Shown piece after piece: positions 27,175-35,007 of a stretch of DNA of 64,000 nucleotides. The stretch is from the NCBI RefSeq assembly GCF_000158955.1, contig NZ_GG657757.1, forward strand, positions 3,639,538-3,703,537, written 5' to 3'. Numbering within the stretch: the first letter of the stretch is position 1; every line of letters begins with the position of its first letter. The translations under genes were made by a program, and so were the position numbers. The stretch is from Streptomyces viridochromogenes DSM 40736. GTDB lineage: Bacteria > Actinomycetota > Actinomycetes > Streptomycetales > Streptomycetaceae. Below the pieces are notes generated by a model that saw nothing but the letters and a program-made list of their open reading frames with translations, was not told where the DNA came from and did not search any database.

Positions 27175-30100
27175 CTACGGCGTGTGCACGAGGGTGATTC
27201 CAGTAATCCCCTTCTCGGAGAAAAGATTCTTTATCGCGACATACGCGTCGTACTCAGCGATGTCCCAGCGGATTTGCGTCTTCGTTCCCGCAGCCTTCAC
27301 GGCATCGAGCTGGCGGTTGGCCTGCTTCACAAGCCCGTCCGCACCTGAGAAGAAGGGCACGAACTTGCCGTCTTTGACCCACTTCGCGTACTCGTAGCCC
27401 TTGGCGTCAAGCAAGACTCCGTTCTTGAACCCGTCGAACTTGACGAATCCCTTGACGTTCGGGGTGTCATGGATGACGTAGCCAAACCCTACGGGGATAC
27501 CGGTGATGCGCTGCTCGTACAGGACTGAGGCGTTCGTCGCATCCTTCACCTCGTCGGTGATCACCTGCCAGCTGCCAGGACCGCCGCGCTCGGCCCAAGG
27601 CAGCTTGCCACCCGCGATCGCCTTGGCACCGAGGCCGGCCAGAACCTGGTCGGCTACTCCGGCAGCGCGCAGGGCCTTCCAAGCGTCGTCGAAACCGATG
27701 CCGGTCTTGAGGGCCGCATCCAGGGCTCTGACGCTGTCGCTGATAGCGGCGAGGGGCTTGGCGATGGGGAGGAACATCGCCGCCGCCCAGGCACAGGACG
27801 ACTTACTGCCGTGGAAGCAGTCGATGAAGTCCCCGACGACGATCTGGAACAGGACCGCGCCGAGGGTGTCCCCGAAGAGGCTTTGCCAGCCCAGCTTGAG
27901 AATGTCCCGTCCGGAGAAGAAGTGGCTCCACTCAACGGCGTCGTCGGGCCTGATCGTCTTCGTGTCGAGGTAGTGCCACGCCGACTTCGGACAGCCCTCC
28001 GGAGTAGCCAGCGCATCGGTCTCGGTGCACAGGTAGAAGTCGGCAACGAGTTCGACGGTCACCTCATAGCGGGCGTTGCAGCCGACAAGAGGCGCGTTGG
28101 AGGGGCACTCTCCGATCTGTTTCGCCGAGAGGACCTTCGACTTCTCCTCGTCGACGACGTAGAACACACCCCCGACACCGGTCCCGGCACCCGTTGAGAC
28201 CTGCTTGTTGGCGCCCGCCTGTTCGGCTCGTGTCGCCGCTTCCTGGGCTTCCTTGGCGTACTTCTCCGCGTCCTTGGCCGCCTCCTCCGCTTCGGTCGCC
28301 GCGGCGTCGGCGCGGTTGGCCGCTGCCCGGGCATCCTTGGCTGCCTCTTCGGCCGCGGCAGCTGCGCTGCGGGCGGCTTCCGCGTCGAGGGCTGCCTGGT
28401 CGGCCGAGTCGCGGGCGTTCTTGGCATGGGTTTCGGCGCGGCCGGCTGCCTGGTCGGCGGCTTGGGCGTCCTCGGTGGCCTGGCGGTTGTAGTCGACGGT
28501 TCGGGCCAGGCTTGCGGTTGCCTTGGACGCGGCCTTGGCGGCGTCCGCGGCGTAGCCGAGGGCTTCCTTGGCGTAGGTGCGAGCGTCGGAGGCGTGGCCG
28601 GCGGCGTTGGCGGCGTGCTGGTAGGCGGCCTTGGCGTCGCCCTTCGCCTGGTCGGCTAGGTTCTTGGCCGCTGAGGCTTCGGCGGCCGCGTTCTTGGCGT
28701 GGGCGTCGGCGACGGACTTCTGCTGGTCGGCGATGGTTTTGGACGCCTGGCCGGTGAGGACGACCAGGCCGGCCGCCGAGTCGGTGTCGACGTACGGGGA
28801 GCCGAGCTGGATGGCGTCGTTGGCGGGCTTGGCGACCTGGGCCGCGGCTTTGCCAGCGTCCACGGCGGCTTGTGCGGTGACGTGGGCGAAGCCGGCGGCC
28901 TTCGCCGAGGCGGCAAGGGCCTTGGCGGCTTCCTTGTTCGCCTCGTCCGCGTGGGCCTTTGCGGTCTTGGCCTGCTTCTCCGCCTCGTCGGCCAGGGCGA
29001 CCGCCGTCTTGGCCTCGGAGGAGGCGTGCTCGGAGGCGTCGATGGCGTCGGCTGCGGCGCTCGTCGCGGTCTTCACCGCGGCGTCGGACTTCAGCTTCGC
29101 GGCCCGGGCGGCGTCCGCGTGCGCGCGGGAGCGCTTGGCAGCCGCCTCCGCGCGGGTGGCTGCCGCGTCGGCGTCTGCTGCCGCCTTGGTCGCTGCGTCC
29201 GCTTCGGAACGTGCCCGGGTGGCGGCTGCCTCGGCGTCGTCGGCGTGCTTGTCCGCCGCATTGGCCGCGGCGCGGGCGTCCTCTCCTGCTTCGCCGGCCT
29301 CCAGGGAGTCGGCGTAGGCGGCCTTGGCATCGGCCTTGGCGCGGGCGGCGTCGGCCTTCTGCTCCGCGTCCCACGCGTCATCCCGCATGTCCTTGGCGTG
29401 GTCGCGGGCCTTGACGGCGGCGTTCTTCTTCTCGACCGCCGTGCCTTCGGACGCCTCGGCCTTGCCCTTGGCGTCCTCGGCCCGTGTCGCCTCCGCTTCG
29501 GCGTTCTTCCTGTGCTGTGCGGCCTCGGCCTGCTTGGCCGCGGCCGTCTTCTTCTCCGCCTCGGCCGTCTTCTCCTCGGCCTCGGCGGCCAGGCGCTTGG
29601 CGTGGGCCTCAGCGGCGGCCGACTTGGCCTCGCCTTCGGCCTTCAGCGCCTCGGCGAGCTTGGCCTCCGCGGTCTCCTTGTCCTTCTTGGCGTTGTCGCG
29701 GTGCACCTTCGCGCCGTCGGCCGCGGCCTTCGCCTGGGCCTCGGCCACCGCTGCGGCGGCCCTGCGGAACTCCGCCTTCGACTGGGCCGCCTGGGCCAGG
29801 GCCCGTTGTGCGATGGTCGCGCTGTCACCGGCGGAGGCGCGCGTGGCGGCCTCAGCGGTCGTACCGGCCTTCACCATCGCTTCCAGAGCGGCCACAGCGC
29901 CCTTGGTGACCTGGGCCTTCTGCTGGCCGACCAGCAGACCCCGGCCGCGCGGGGCGCCGGCCTCGTCGGCGATGGCGTACGCGGCCTGCTGCGCGATGTC
30001 AGTGGCGGTGGCGTGCTTGCGCGCCACGGCCAGCTGAGCCTTGAGAACATCGAGCTGCTTCTTCGCCTGCGCCTGCGCCGCCGCGACGCCCTTCTTGGCC

Positions 30101-31707
30101 TGGTCGAACTGCGCCTTGTCCGGGTAGAACTGGGTGCCCGAGCCGTTGTGACCCTTGGGGACCATCCGGAACCTCTGCGGGTTCGTGCCGTTGCACGTCC
30201 ACAGCCAGGAGTCTTGACTGTTGTCGAACTTGTGCAGGTCCAGGCACTTGTCCGTGGCGACGTTGCGCAGTTCGCTGACGGCGCGGACGTCGAACTCCCA
30301 CTCCTGCGCCGCGCTCTCGTTGCACGTCCAGAGCTGGATCTTCGTGCCGTTGGCAGGGTCGCTGTTCTCGACGTCCAGGCACTTGTCGGACTTGACGTTG
30401 ACGAGGGCGTAGCTGTCACTGGAAGCGGCGCGAAGCCGCCACTGCTGACCCGAAGAGTTGTTGCAGGTGTAGATCTGCACCGGAGTGCCGGAGGCCGTCT
30501 TACCGCCCTCCGCGTCCAGGCACTTGCCCTCGGCCGCCTCGACCTGGATGACAGCGGGGGAGTCGCCGATCCAGCCCGCACCGCCAGGAGCCCAGTAGTC
30601 CTGCCAACGGACCAGACGGTCTGCGACCCACGAGTGCCCCAGCAGGTTCCCCAACGCCTTCGCACCGCTGGCGAGGGCGTTGGTGGCGTCCTTGCTGGAC
30701 TTCAGGATCTGGTTGCGCTGGGGGGCCTGCGAGGTGATCTCTTGCTGCCACTCCGAGGCGGCCGTGTCGGCCATACCGCCCAGGACCTTGTTCGGGTCGA
30801 TCGGATCCCGCCAGGCGCATGACGCGTACCTGGTCTTCAGGTCCTCGACCGCGATCCGGTGTTCTGCCGTACCGGGCTCGGGCGCGGTGCGGGGGAATCC
30901 GCCGGAGGACAGGAACAGACGGGCGTCATCGGCGCCCTTGCCGTTCAAGGTGTCGAACAGCCCTCGGAATGCCCGCTGTTCCTCGTACTGCCGCTGCCGC
31001 TCCTCGTTGGGCAGGTCCGGGTCGTACGGCTTCTCGCCGTAGAGCGGGGTGCCCAGATCGGTAACGGCCTTCAGAGTCTTCTCGTCGGCCTCGGGAGTGG
31101 AGTCCTCGTAGAAGTCGCCCTCGCGCTTCCAGAACCTGTCGGCGATCCACTGCGTCAGACCGGTCTGGCTGTGGAAGTCCTTCTCCTCGTCACCTGGCCC
31201 TCCAGGAGGCCAGTGGAAACCGGTGACGGTGAACCCGCCGGGAGTCTCCAGGCCATCAAGGGGCTTGGACCACTCGTCCCGAAGGGCGTAGGCGGCATCG
31301 AGCTCCTTCTTTGCCGCGTCCCTGTCCCGCTGGTACGCAACGGCCAGCTGGGTGTCTTCCCAGTACTTCCGGTCGGCCAGGGCGTGCAGTTTGTCCGGCG
31401 GCTGGTTGAGCCCGTCCTGCGCGGTCGCGGTCATGGACGGCCCACCCAGGCGGAGCACCTCCGCCATCAGGCACTGGTCCTGCCGCAGTTGCTCGGCGGC
31501 CGTGTCGTCGGACCAGTCGTCGGAGCCGTTCGCCGGGGCGGCCGCCCCCGTGTCGGTGAGCCGGTCCAGCACATCGGGCTGGACCGCCAGGCCGGCCAGT
31601 ACGGCCACGGCCACGGCGGATGTGACGACGGAGGTCAGTAACCGGGGTCTGCCCGATCTGGGCAGGGAACGGGTTCTGGGCAGGAAGGGCCCTGGTCTTG
31701 GGCGCAA
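27175..31707 (-). CDS. Giant secreted polymorphic toxin: ricin lectin, Ala-rich coiled coil, Tox-REase-5-like nuclease tip
   Basis: The 1510-residue protein is read from TTG 31707 (GGGGGA 7 bases upstream). A signal segment (hydrophobic at about 25-45) leads to a globular N-terminal region (60-380). Then comes a ricin-type beta-trefoil (about 385-517) with three repeats, each with KCLD and a QxW/QxF-like motif. Residues about 530-1220 are one very long Ala/Lys/Glu-rich coiled coil with a central break near HVTAQAAVDAG. A pretoxin-like Cys-containing segment follows (about 1270-1370). The last 130 residues resemble the Tox-REase-5 family: YEQRITG, VKFDGFKNGVLLDAKGY (Asp1425, Asp1434, Lys1436) and KQANRQLDAVKAAG. 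The probable role is contact or diffusible DNA damage of competing bacteria. Nuclease activity is inferred. Rare codons (ATA, AAT, CTT) cluster in the tip. Confidence 0.8.
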   Translation of the reverse strand: MRPRPGPFLPRTRSLPRSGRPRLLTSVVTSAVAVAVLAGLAVQPDVLDRLTDTGAAAPANGSDDWSDDTAAEQLRQDQCLMAEVLRLGGPSMTATAQDGLNQPPDKLHALADRKYWEDTQLAVAYQRDRDAAKKELDAAYALRDEWSKPLDGLETPGGFTVTGFHWPPGGPGDEEKDFHSQTGLTQWIADRFWKREGDFYEDSTPEADEKTLKAVTDLGTPLYGEKPYDPDLPNEERQRQYEEQRAFRGLFDTLNGKGADDARLFLSSGGFPRTAPEPGTAEHRIAVEDLKTRYASCAWRDPIDPNKVLGGMADTAASEWQQEITSQAPQRNQILKSSKDATNALASGAKALGNLLGHSWVADRLVRWQDYWAPGGAGWIGDSPAVIQVEAAEGKCLDAEGGKTASGTPVQIYTCNNSSGQQWRLRAASSDSYALVNVKSDKCLDVENSDPANGTKIQLWTCNESAAQEWEFDVRAVSELRNVATDKCLDLHKFDNSQDSWLWTCNGTNPQRFRMVPKGHNGSGTQFYPDKAQFDQAKKGVAAAQAQAKKQLDVLKAQLAVARKHATATDIAQQAAYAIADEAGAPRGRGLLVGQQKAQVTKGAVAALEAMVKAGTTAEAATRASAGDSATIAQRALAQAAQSKAEFRRAAAAVAEAQAKAAADGAKVHRDNAKKDKETAEAKLAEALKAEGEAKSAAAEAHAKRLAAEAEEKTAEAEKKTAAAKQAEAAQHRKNAEAEATRAEDAKGKAEASEGTAVEKKNAAVKARDHAKDMRDDAWDAEQKADAARAKADAKAAYADSLEAGEAGEDARAAANAADKHADDAEAAATRARSEADAATKAAADADAAATRAEAAAKRSRAHADAARAAKLKSDAAVKTATSAAADAIDASEHASSEAKTAVALADEAEKQAKTAKAHADEANKEAAKALAASAKAAGFAHVTAQAAVDAGKAAAQVAKPANDAIQLGSPYVDTDSAAGLVVLTGQASKTIADQQKSVADAHAKNAAAEASAAKNLADQAKGDAKAAYQHAANAAGHASDARTYAKEALGYAADAAKAASKATASLARTVDYNRQATEDAQAADQAAGRAETHAKNARDSADQAALDAEAARSAAAAAEEAAKDARAAANRADAAATEAEEAAKDAEKYAKEAQEAATRAEQAGANKQVSTGAGTGVGGVFYVVDEEKSKVLSAKQIGECPSNAPLVGCNARYEVTVELVADFYLCTETDALATPEGCPKSAWHYLDTKTIRPDDAVEWSHFFSGRDILKLGWQSLFGDTLGAVLFQIVVGDFIDCFHGSKSSCAWAAAMFLPIAKPLAAISDSVRALDAALKTGIGFDDAWKALRAAGVADQVLAGLGAKAIAGGKLPWAERGGPGSWQVITDEVKDATNASVLYEQRITGIPVGFGYVIHDTPNVKGFVKFDGFKNGVLLDAKGYEYAKWVKDGKFVPFFSGADGLVKQANRQLDAVKAAGTKTQIRWDIAEYDAYVAIKNLFSEKGITGITLVHTP

Positions 31708-32109
31708 GAAAGCATCCCCCTCATCGCAATGGAAGGCTTCCGGGGGTGGCCGCCAGAAGAGCGGAGGAGATGAGTGAAGAGCCGGCTTCGCGGCATGACG
31801 GTGTAGCCCCCCGGTGGCGACGGTGTCCCTCGGTCGCCGATGACGCGCGCTGTGGCGGAGTGGTCAGCTCCGCCGTGCGCGACGATCACTTTAGGCACAG
31901 GCGTTCGAATCAACCAGGGCATTTCTTCGAGGCCGGAGCGGTATGGCGCGAAGGGAGCCATAGGGCTTCACTGACCCGGCGGGCACAAGCCCCCGCATCA
32001 CCTGGGGATTTACTGCGCGCATCCCTTGAAAACGGAGTCGGGTCGGAGGCCACGCCGAGATGAGATCGACCAGAACCCGCCCACGCCTCAACGTTCGACG
32101 TACAACTGG
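31708..32109. promoter_or_regulatory. 402-base intergenic region upstream of the toxin with a strong hairpin
   Basis: No gene is supported here. On the minus strand TAAAGT (31888-31893), with TGGTTG 17 bases upstream, may be a promoter. Immediately downstream, CGCGC-(tgt)-GGCGGAG (31846-31860) pairs with CTCCGCC-(gt)-GCGCG (31868-31881), so a toxin transcript from that promoter would begin with a long stem. The rest of the region shows nothing recognisable. Confidence 0.4.
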
Positions 32110-32802
32110 TCAGGCCTCCGGCCCCGGGTCCCGGGCCAGCGGGCCCGCGCGGTCCAGCAACCCCGTCCTGGCCGCCAACGCCGCCGCCTCCAGGCGGGAG
32201 CCCACGCCCAGTTTCATCAGGACTCGCTGGACGTGCGTGCGGGCCGTGGAGGGGGCGATGCCCATGCCCGCCGCGATCAGGCGGGTGTCCTCGCCGTCCG
32301 CGACGCGGACCAGGACCTCGACCTCGCGAGGAGTGAGCATCTGGAGCAACCGCTGGCCTTCGTCGTCCGGTTGGGCCGCGGGGTTCAGCAGTTCGCTGAA
32401 GGCTCCCTGCAGCAGCTGCGGCGCCACCGCCGCCTCACCCGCCCGGGCCTTCATGATCGCCCGCTCCACACCCTCTATGCGCTCGTCGTGCCGGACGTAG
32501 CCGGAGGCTCCCGCCGCGAACGCCGCCGCGATGCCGCGGGGGCTCGGCACCGGCCCCAGCACCAGCACCGCCACCTGTGGACGCTCCCGCTTGATCCGCA
32601 CCACGGGGTCGAAGATCCCCGGCTCCGCCGGCGTCGCCGTCCCCAGCAGGCACACCTCCGGCGCCCGCGTGATCACCAGCTCCGCCGCCCCCGCGGCCGG
32701 CGCCGCCGCGGCCAGCACCCGGTGCCCGCGCAGCTTCAGCGCGGAGGCCAACGCCTCGGCCAGCAAACGGTGGTCGTCGACCACCATGAGCCGCACTCCC
32801 AT
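32110..32802 (-). CDS. Atypical LuxR-type response regulator lacking the phospho-acceptor Asp
   Basis: The 230-residue protein starts at ATG 32802. The N-terminus has the acidic pair (Asp9-Asp10 in VVDDHRLLAEAL). The strand that should end in the phosphorylated Asp instead reads VCLLGTATPAEPG, with Gly54 where Asp is expected, and the conserved Lys region reads SGYVRHDER. The receiver is therefore probably not phosphorylated in the usual way. The LuxR DNA-binding domain (LTPREVEVLVRVADGEDTRL, IAPSTARTHVQRVLMKLGVG) is intact. It has no adjacent kinase and may respond to a small molecule or a protein partner. Confidence 0.88.
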   Translation of the reverse strand: MGVRLMVVDDHRLLAEALASALKLRGHRVLAAAAPAAGAAELVITRAPEVCLLGTATPAEPGIFDPVVRIKRERPQVAVLVLGPVPSPRGIAAAFAAGASGYVRHDERIEGVERAIMKARAGEAAVAPQLLQGAFSELLNPAAQPDDEGQRLLQMLTPREVEVLVRVADGEDTRLIAAGMGIAPSTARTHVQRVLMKLGVGSRLEAAALAARTGLLDRAGPLARDPGPEA

Positions 32803-32969
32803 CGAGTAACCCCCCAGTCACCCCGGTCCCCCCAGATGGGAGCCCCCCGGCTCCCCGCCTTCATGCCCCCGGAAGCTACACGCTTGTTCGACGTTGCGCT
32901 CCCCCTACCGGCGAGAATCGCCCCGATCACCGAAATTCCTCTCGTGAGAGGTTGACGGGGACCTACGCG

Positions 32970-33003
32970 TACGGCCCCGTCCCTGTTCAGGGACGGGGCC
33001 GTA
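32970..33003 (-). terminator. Terminator downstream of the propeller-protein pair
   Basis: TACGGCCCCGTCCCTG (32970-32985) and CAGGGACGGGGCCGTA (32988-33003) form a perfect 16-bp stem with minimal loop. It lies 38 bases past the stop of the 33041 gene. Confidence 0.88.
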
Positions 33004-33040
33004 TCGGCATCCGTTCGATCAACGAGCAGCCACGTAACGA

Positions 33041-34927
33041 TCAGCTCGTGCCGAAGCCCACCGCGAGGTACTCCTTCTCGGTCGCGCTGCCGGACGGCTT
33101 GCTCGCGAACACCCTGGACATGAACAGGTGCCCGTCGGCGAACAGCAACTCGGAGTAGTCCGGCGACATCCTGGCCTCCACGTCGCGCACCGCTTCCGTC
33201 GCCGGGTTCTCCAGCAGCTTGGTCTGCTTGAGGTCGCCCCCGTCGAGGCTCACGATCTGCCCGCCCTTGTCGTACGGCGGGCGCTTGTACGCGATCAGGT
33301 TCCCGCCGTCCATGCGCAGCGGCGAGATGGTGTAGCCGTCACCGGCGTCCGCCCGCTGCCCGGTCTGCTTGCCGGTGGCGAGGTCGAAGGACACGATCTC
33401 GTTGGTCTGGCTGTACTCGCCCTCGCCGTCGTGCTCCTCGGTCGGGATGTACAGCCGGTCGTTGCCGACGGCCAGCTGGCTGCAGGACTCGACGCGGCTG
33501 ACGCCCTCGCAGCGGGCGGCGTACTGCTTGCCCGGCGCGGCGATGCGCGTGCGCAGCTTGCCCGTCTTGTTGTCGATGGAGAAGAAGTCCGAGATGCCGC
33601 TGCCGTCGCCCGCGGAGTCGCCGACGTCGGCGGCGACGACGAGCGGGTTGGTCGACACGATGCTCGCGTACTCGATGCCCTCCGCCATCTGGTACTCCGA
33701 GATCACCTTCCCGGACTTCGGGTCGATGGTCTGGATGTGCAGCTGCCGCTGCTCGTACGAACCGCACTTGCGCACCGCGACGAGCTTCTCGCCGCCGCCG
33801 TACCCGGCGTCGTAGCAGGAGTCGCTCGGCTTGGGGCTCCACAGGAGCTTGCCGGAGACGTCGAAGGCGGCGCCGCCGCTGGTGCTGCCGACGGCGACGG
33901 TGTCACCGCTGATCGTGACGTTGTCGAAGCTGATCAGCTGGTCACCGGTCTTGGCGGTCTTGGTCCACAGCTTCTTGCCCGCGTCGAGGTCGAGCAGGGC
34001 GACCTGGCTGCACCCGTGCGAGGGCTCGGCCTTGGTGGGCATCGCGGGCTGGTAAAGGATCGCCGTCAGGCCGTCGTCGGTGACCTGGCGGCCGGCCTGG
34101 CAGACCGGGCCGGACAGCGGGATCGTCCACAGCTTGCTGCCCTTGTCGCGGTCGTAGCCGTTGATCTCGGCGATGCCGCTCTTGACGTACGCCTTGTCGG
34201 TGAGCCACGAGCCGGAGACGACGACCGAGCTGTCGTTCTTCACCTCGGGAGCCGGGATCTGGAAGAGGACCTTGGAGGCGGGGTCGGCCGGTGCCTTCTC
34301 CTTGCCACCGGGGCTGGTGCCGCCGTTGCCGTCGTCCGTTCCGCCGGTGCCGCCGCTGGAGTTCGCGGTGTCGTCCTTCTTGCCGTCGTCCTTGGACGAG
34401 GAGTACCAGACACCGCCGCCGATGATCAGGGCGATCGCCACGACCGCGGCGACGATGATCGCCAGCTGCGCGTTGAACTTCCCGCCCCCGCCCGGCTGTC
34501 CGGGCTGACCGGGCTGCGGCTGGAGCGGCATGGTCGCCTGCGGATAGCCGTAACCGGGCTGCTGCCCGTACCCCGGCTGACCCGGCTGTCCGTACGGCCC
34601 CGGCTGCTGCCCCGGGTAGCCGTAACCGGCCGGTGCCTGCGGCGGCTGCGGGGCTGCTTGCGGGTAGCCGTACCCCGGCTGCGGCTGCTGCGCGGGCGGT
34701 GCGGGCGGCGTCTGCGGAGCCGGGGGTGTCTGAGGTGCCGGGGGTGTCTGCGGTGCCTGCGGAGCCTGCGGAGCCTGCGGGTAGCCGTAACCCGGCTGCG
34801 GCTCCGGGGTCTTCCCGAGGTTCGGCCCACCCGCGGGCGGCGGCCCCTGCGGGGGCTGGTCCTGGGGCGGCCCGAAGCCTCCCCCGGGCGGGGGCTGCTG
34901 AGGCGGCGGGGGCGGCGGCTGGGTCAT
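33041..34927 (-). CDS. Membrane-anchored PQQ-like beta-propeller protein with Pro/Gly/Gln-rich cytoplasmic tail (copy 2)
   Basis: The 628-residue protein starts at ATG 34927. Residues 1-150 are low-complexity Pro, Gln and Gly with PGYGYP and QAPQTPPAP repeats. One helix spans 153-174 (LAIIVAAVVAIALIIGGGVW). A Gly/Asp linker follows, then an external domain of about 400 residues with repeated blocks such as KLWTIPLSG, LDLDAGKKLWTK, FDLATGKQTGQ and IVSLDGG. This is the W/DxxTGK pattern of PQQ-like propellers (as in BamB). The role at the cell surface is unknown. It is the second gene of a tandem pair; the paralogue ends 80 bases upstream. Confidence 0.82.
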   Translation of the reverse strand: MTQPPPPPPQQPPPGGGFGPPQDQPPQGPPPAGGPNLGKTPEPQPGYGYPQAPQAPQAPQTPPAPQTPPAPQTPPAPPAQQPQPGYGYPQAAPQPPQAPAGYGYPGQQPGPYGQPGQPGYGQQPGYGYPQATMPLQPQPGQPGQPGGGGKFNAQLAIIVAAVVAIALIIGGGVWYSSSKDDGKKDDTANSSGGTGGTDDGNGGTSPGGKEKAPADPASKVLFQIPAPEVKNDSSVVVSGSWLTDKAYVKSGIAEINGYDRDKGSKLWTIPLSGPVCQAGRQVTDDGLTAILYQPAMPTKAEPSHGCSQVALLDLDAGKKLWTKTAKTGDQLISFDNVTISGDTVAVGSTSGGAAFDVSGKLLWSPKPSDSCYDAGYGGGEKLVAVRKCGSYEQRQLHIQTIDPKSGKVISEYQMAEGIEYASIVSTNPLVVAADVGDSAGDGSGISDFFSIDNKTGKLRTRIAAPGKQYAARCEGVSRVESCSQLAVGNDRLYIPTEEHDGEGEYSQTNEIVSFDLATGKQTGQRADAGDGYTISPLRMDGGNLIAYKRPPYDKGGQIVSLDGGDLKQTKLLENPATEAVRDVEARMSPDYSELLFADGHLFMSRVFASKPSGSATEKEYLAVGFGTS

Positions 34928-35007
34928 GACGTGAGTACCTCGGGGAAGGGGAGGGACGACGAGGGGAGTTCGGAAGGAGGAAGAGAAGAGGAAGAGAGGA
35001 GGAAGAG

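Noticed and set aside
28699..30822. Long Gly/Leu/Arg-rich frame opposite the toxin coiled coil
   Set aside because: It mirrors the Ala/Lys/Glu repeat on the other strand and has no credible start or domain.
34500..34900. CRISPR-like or satellite repeat
   Set aside because: The repetition encodes the Pro/Gln/Gly tail of the propeller protein and is degenerate at the base level.
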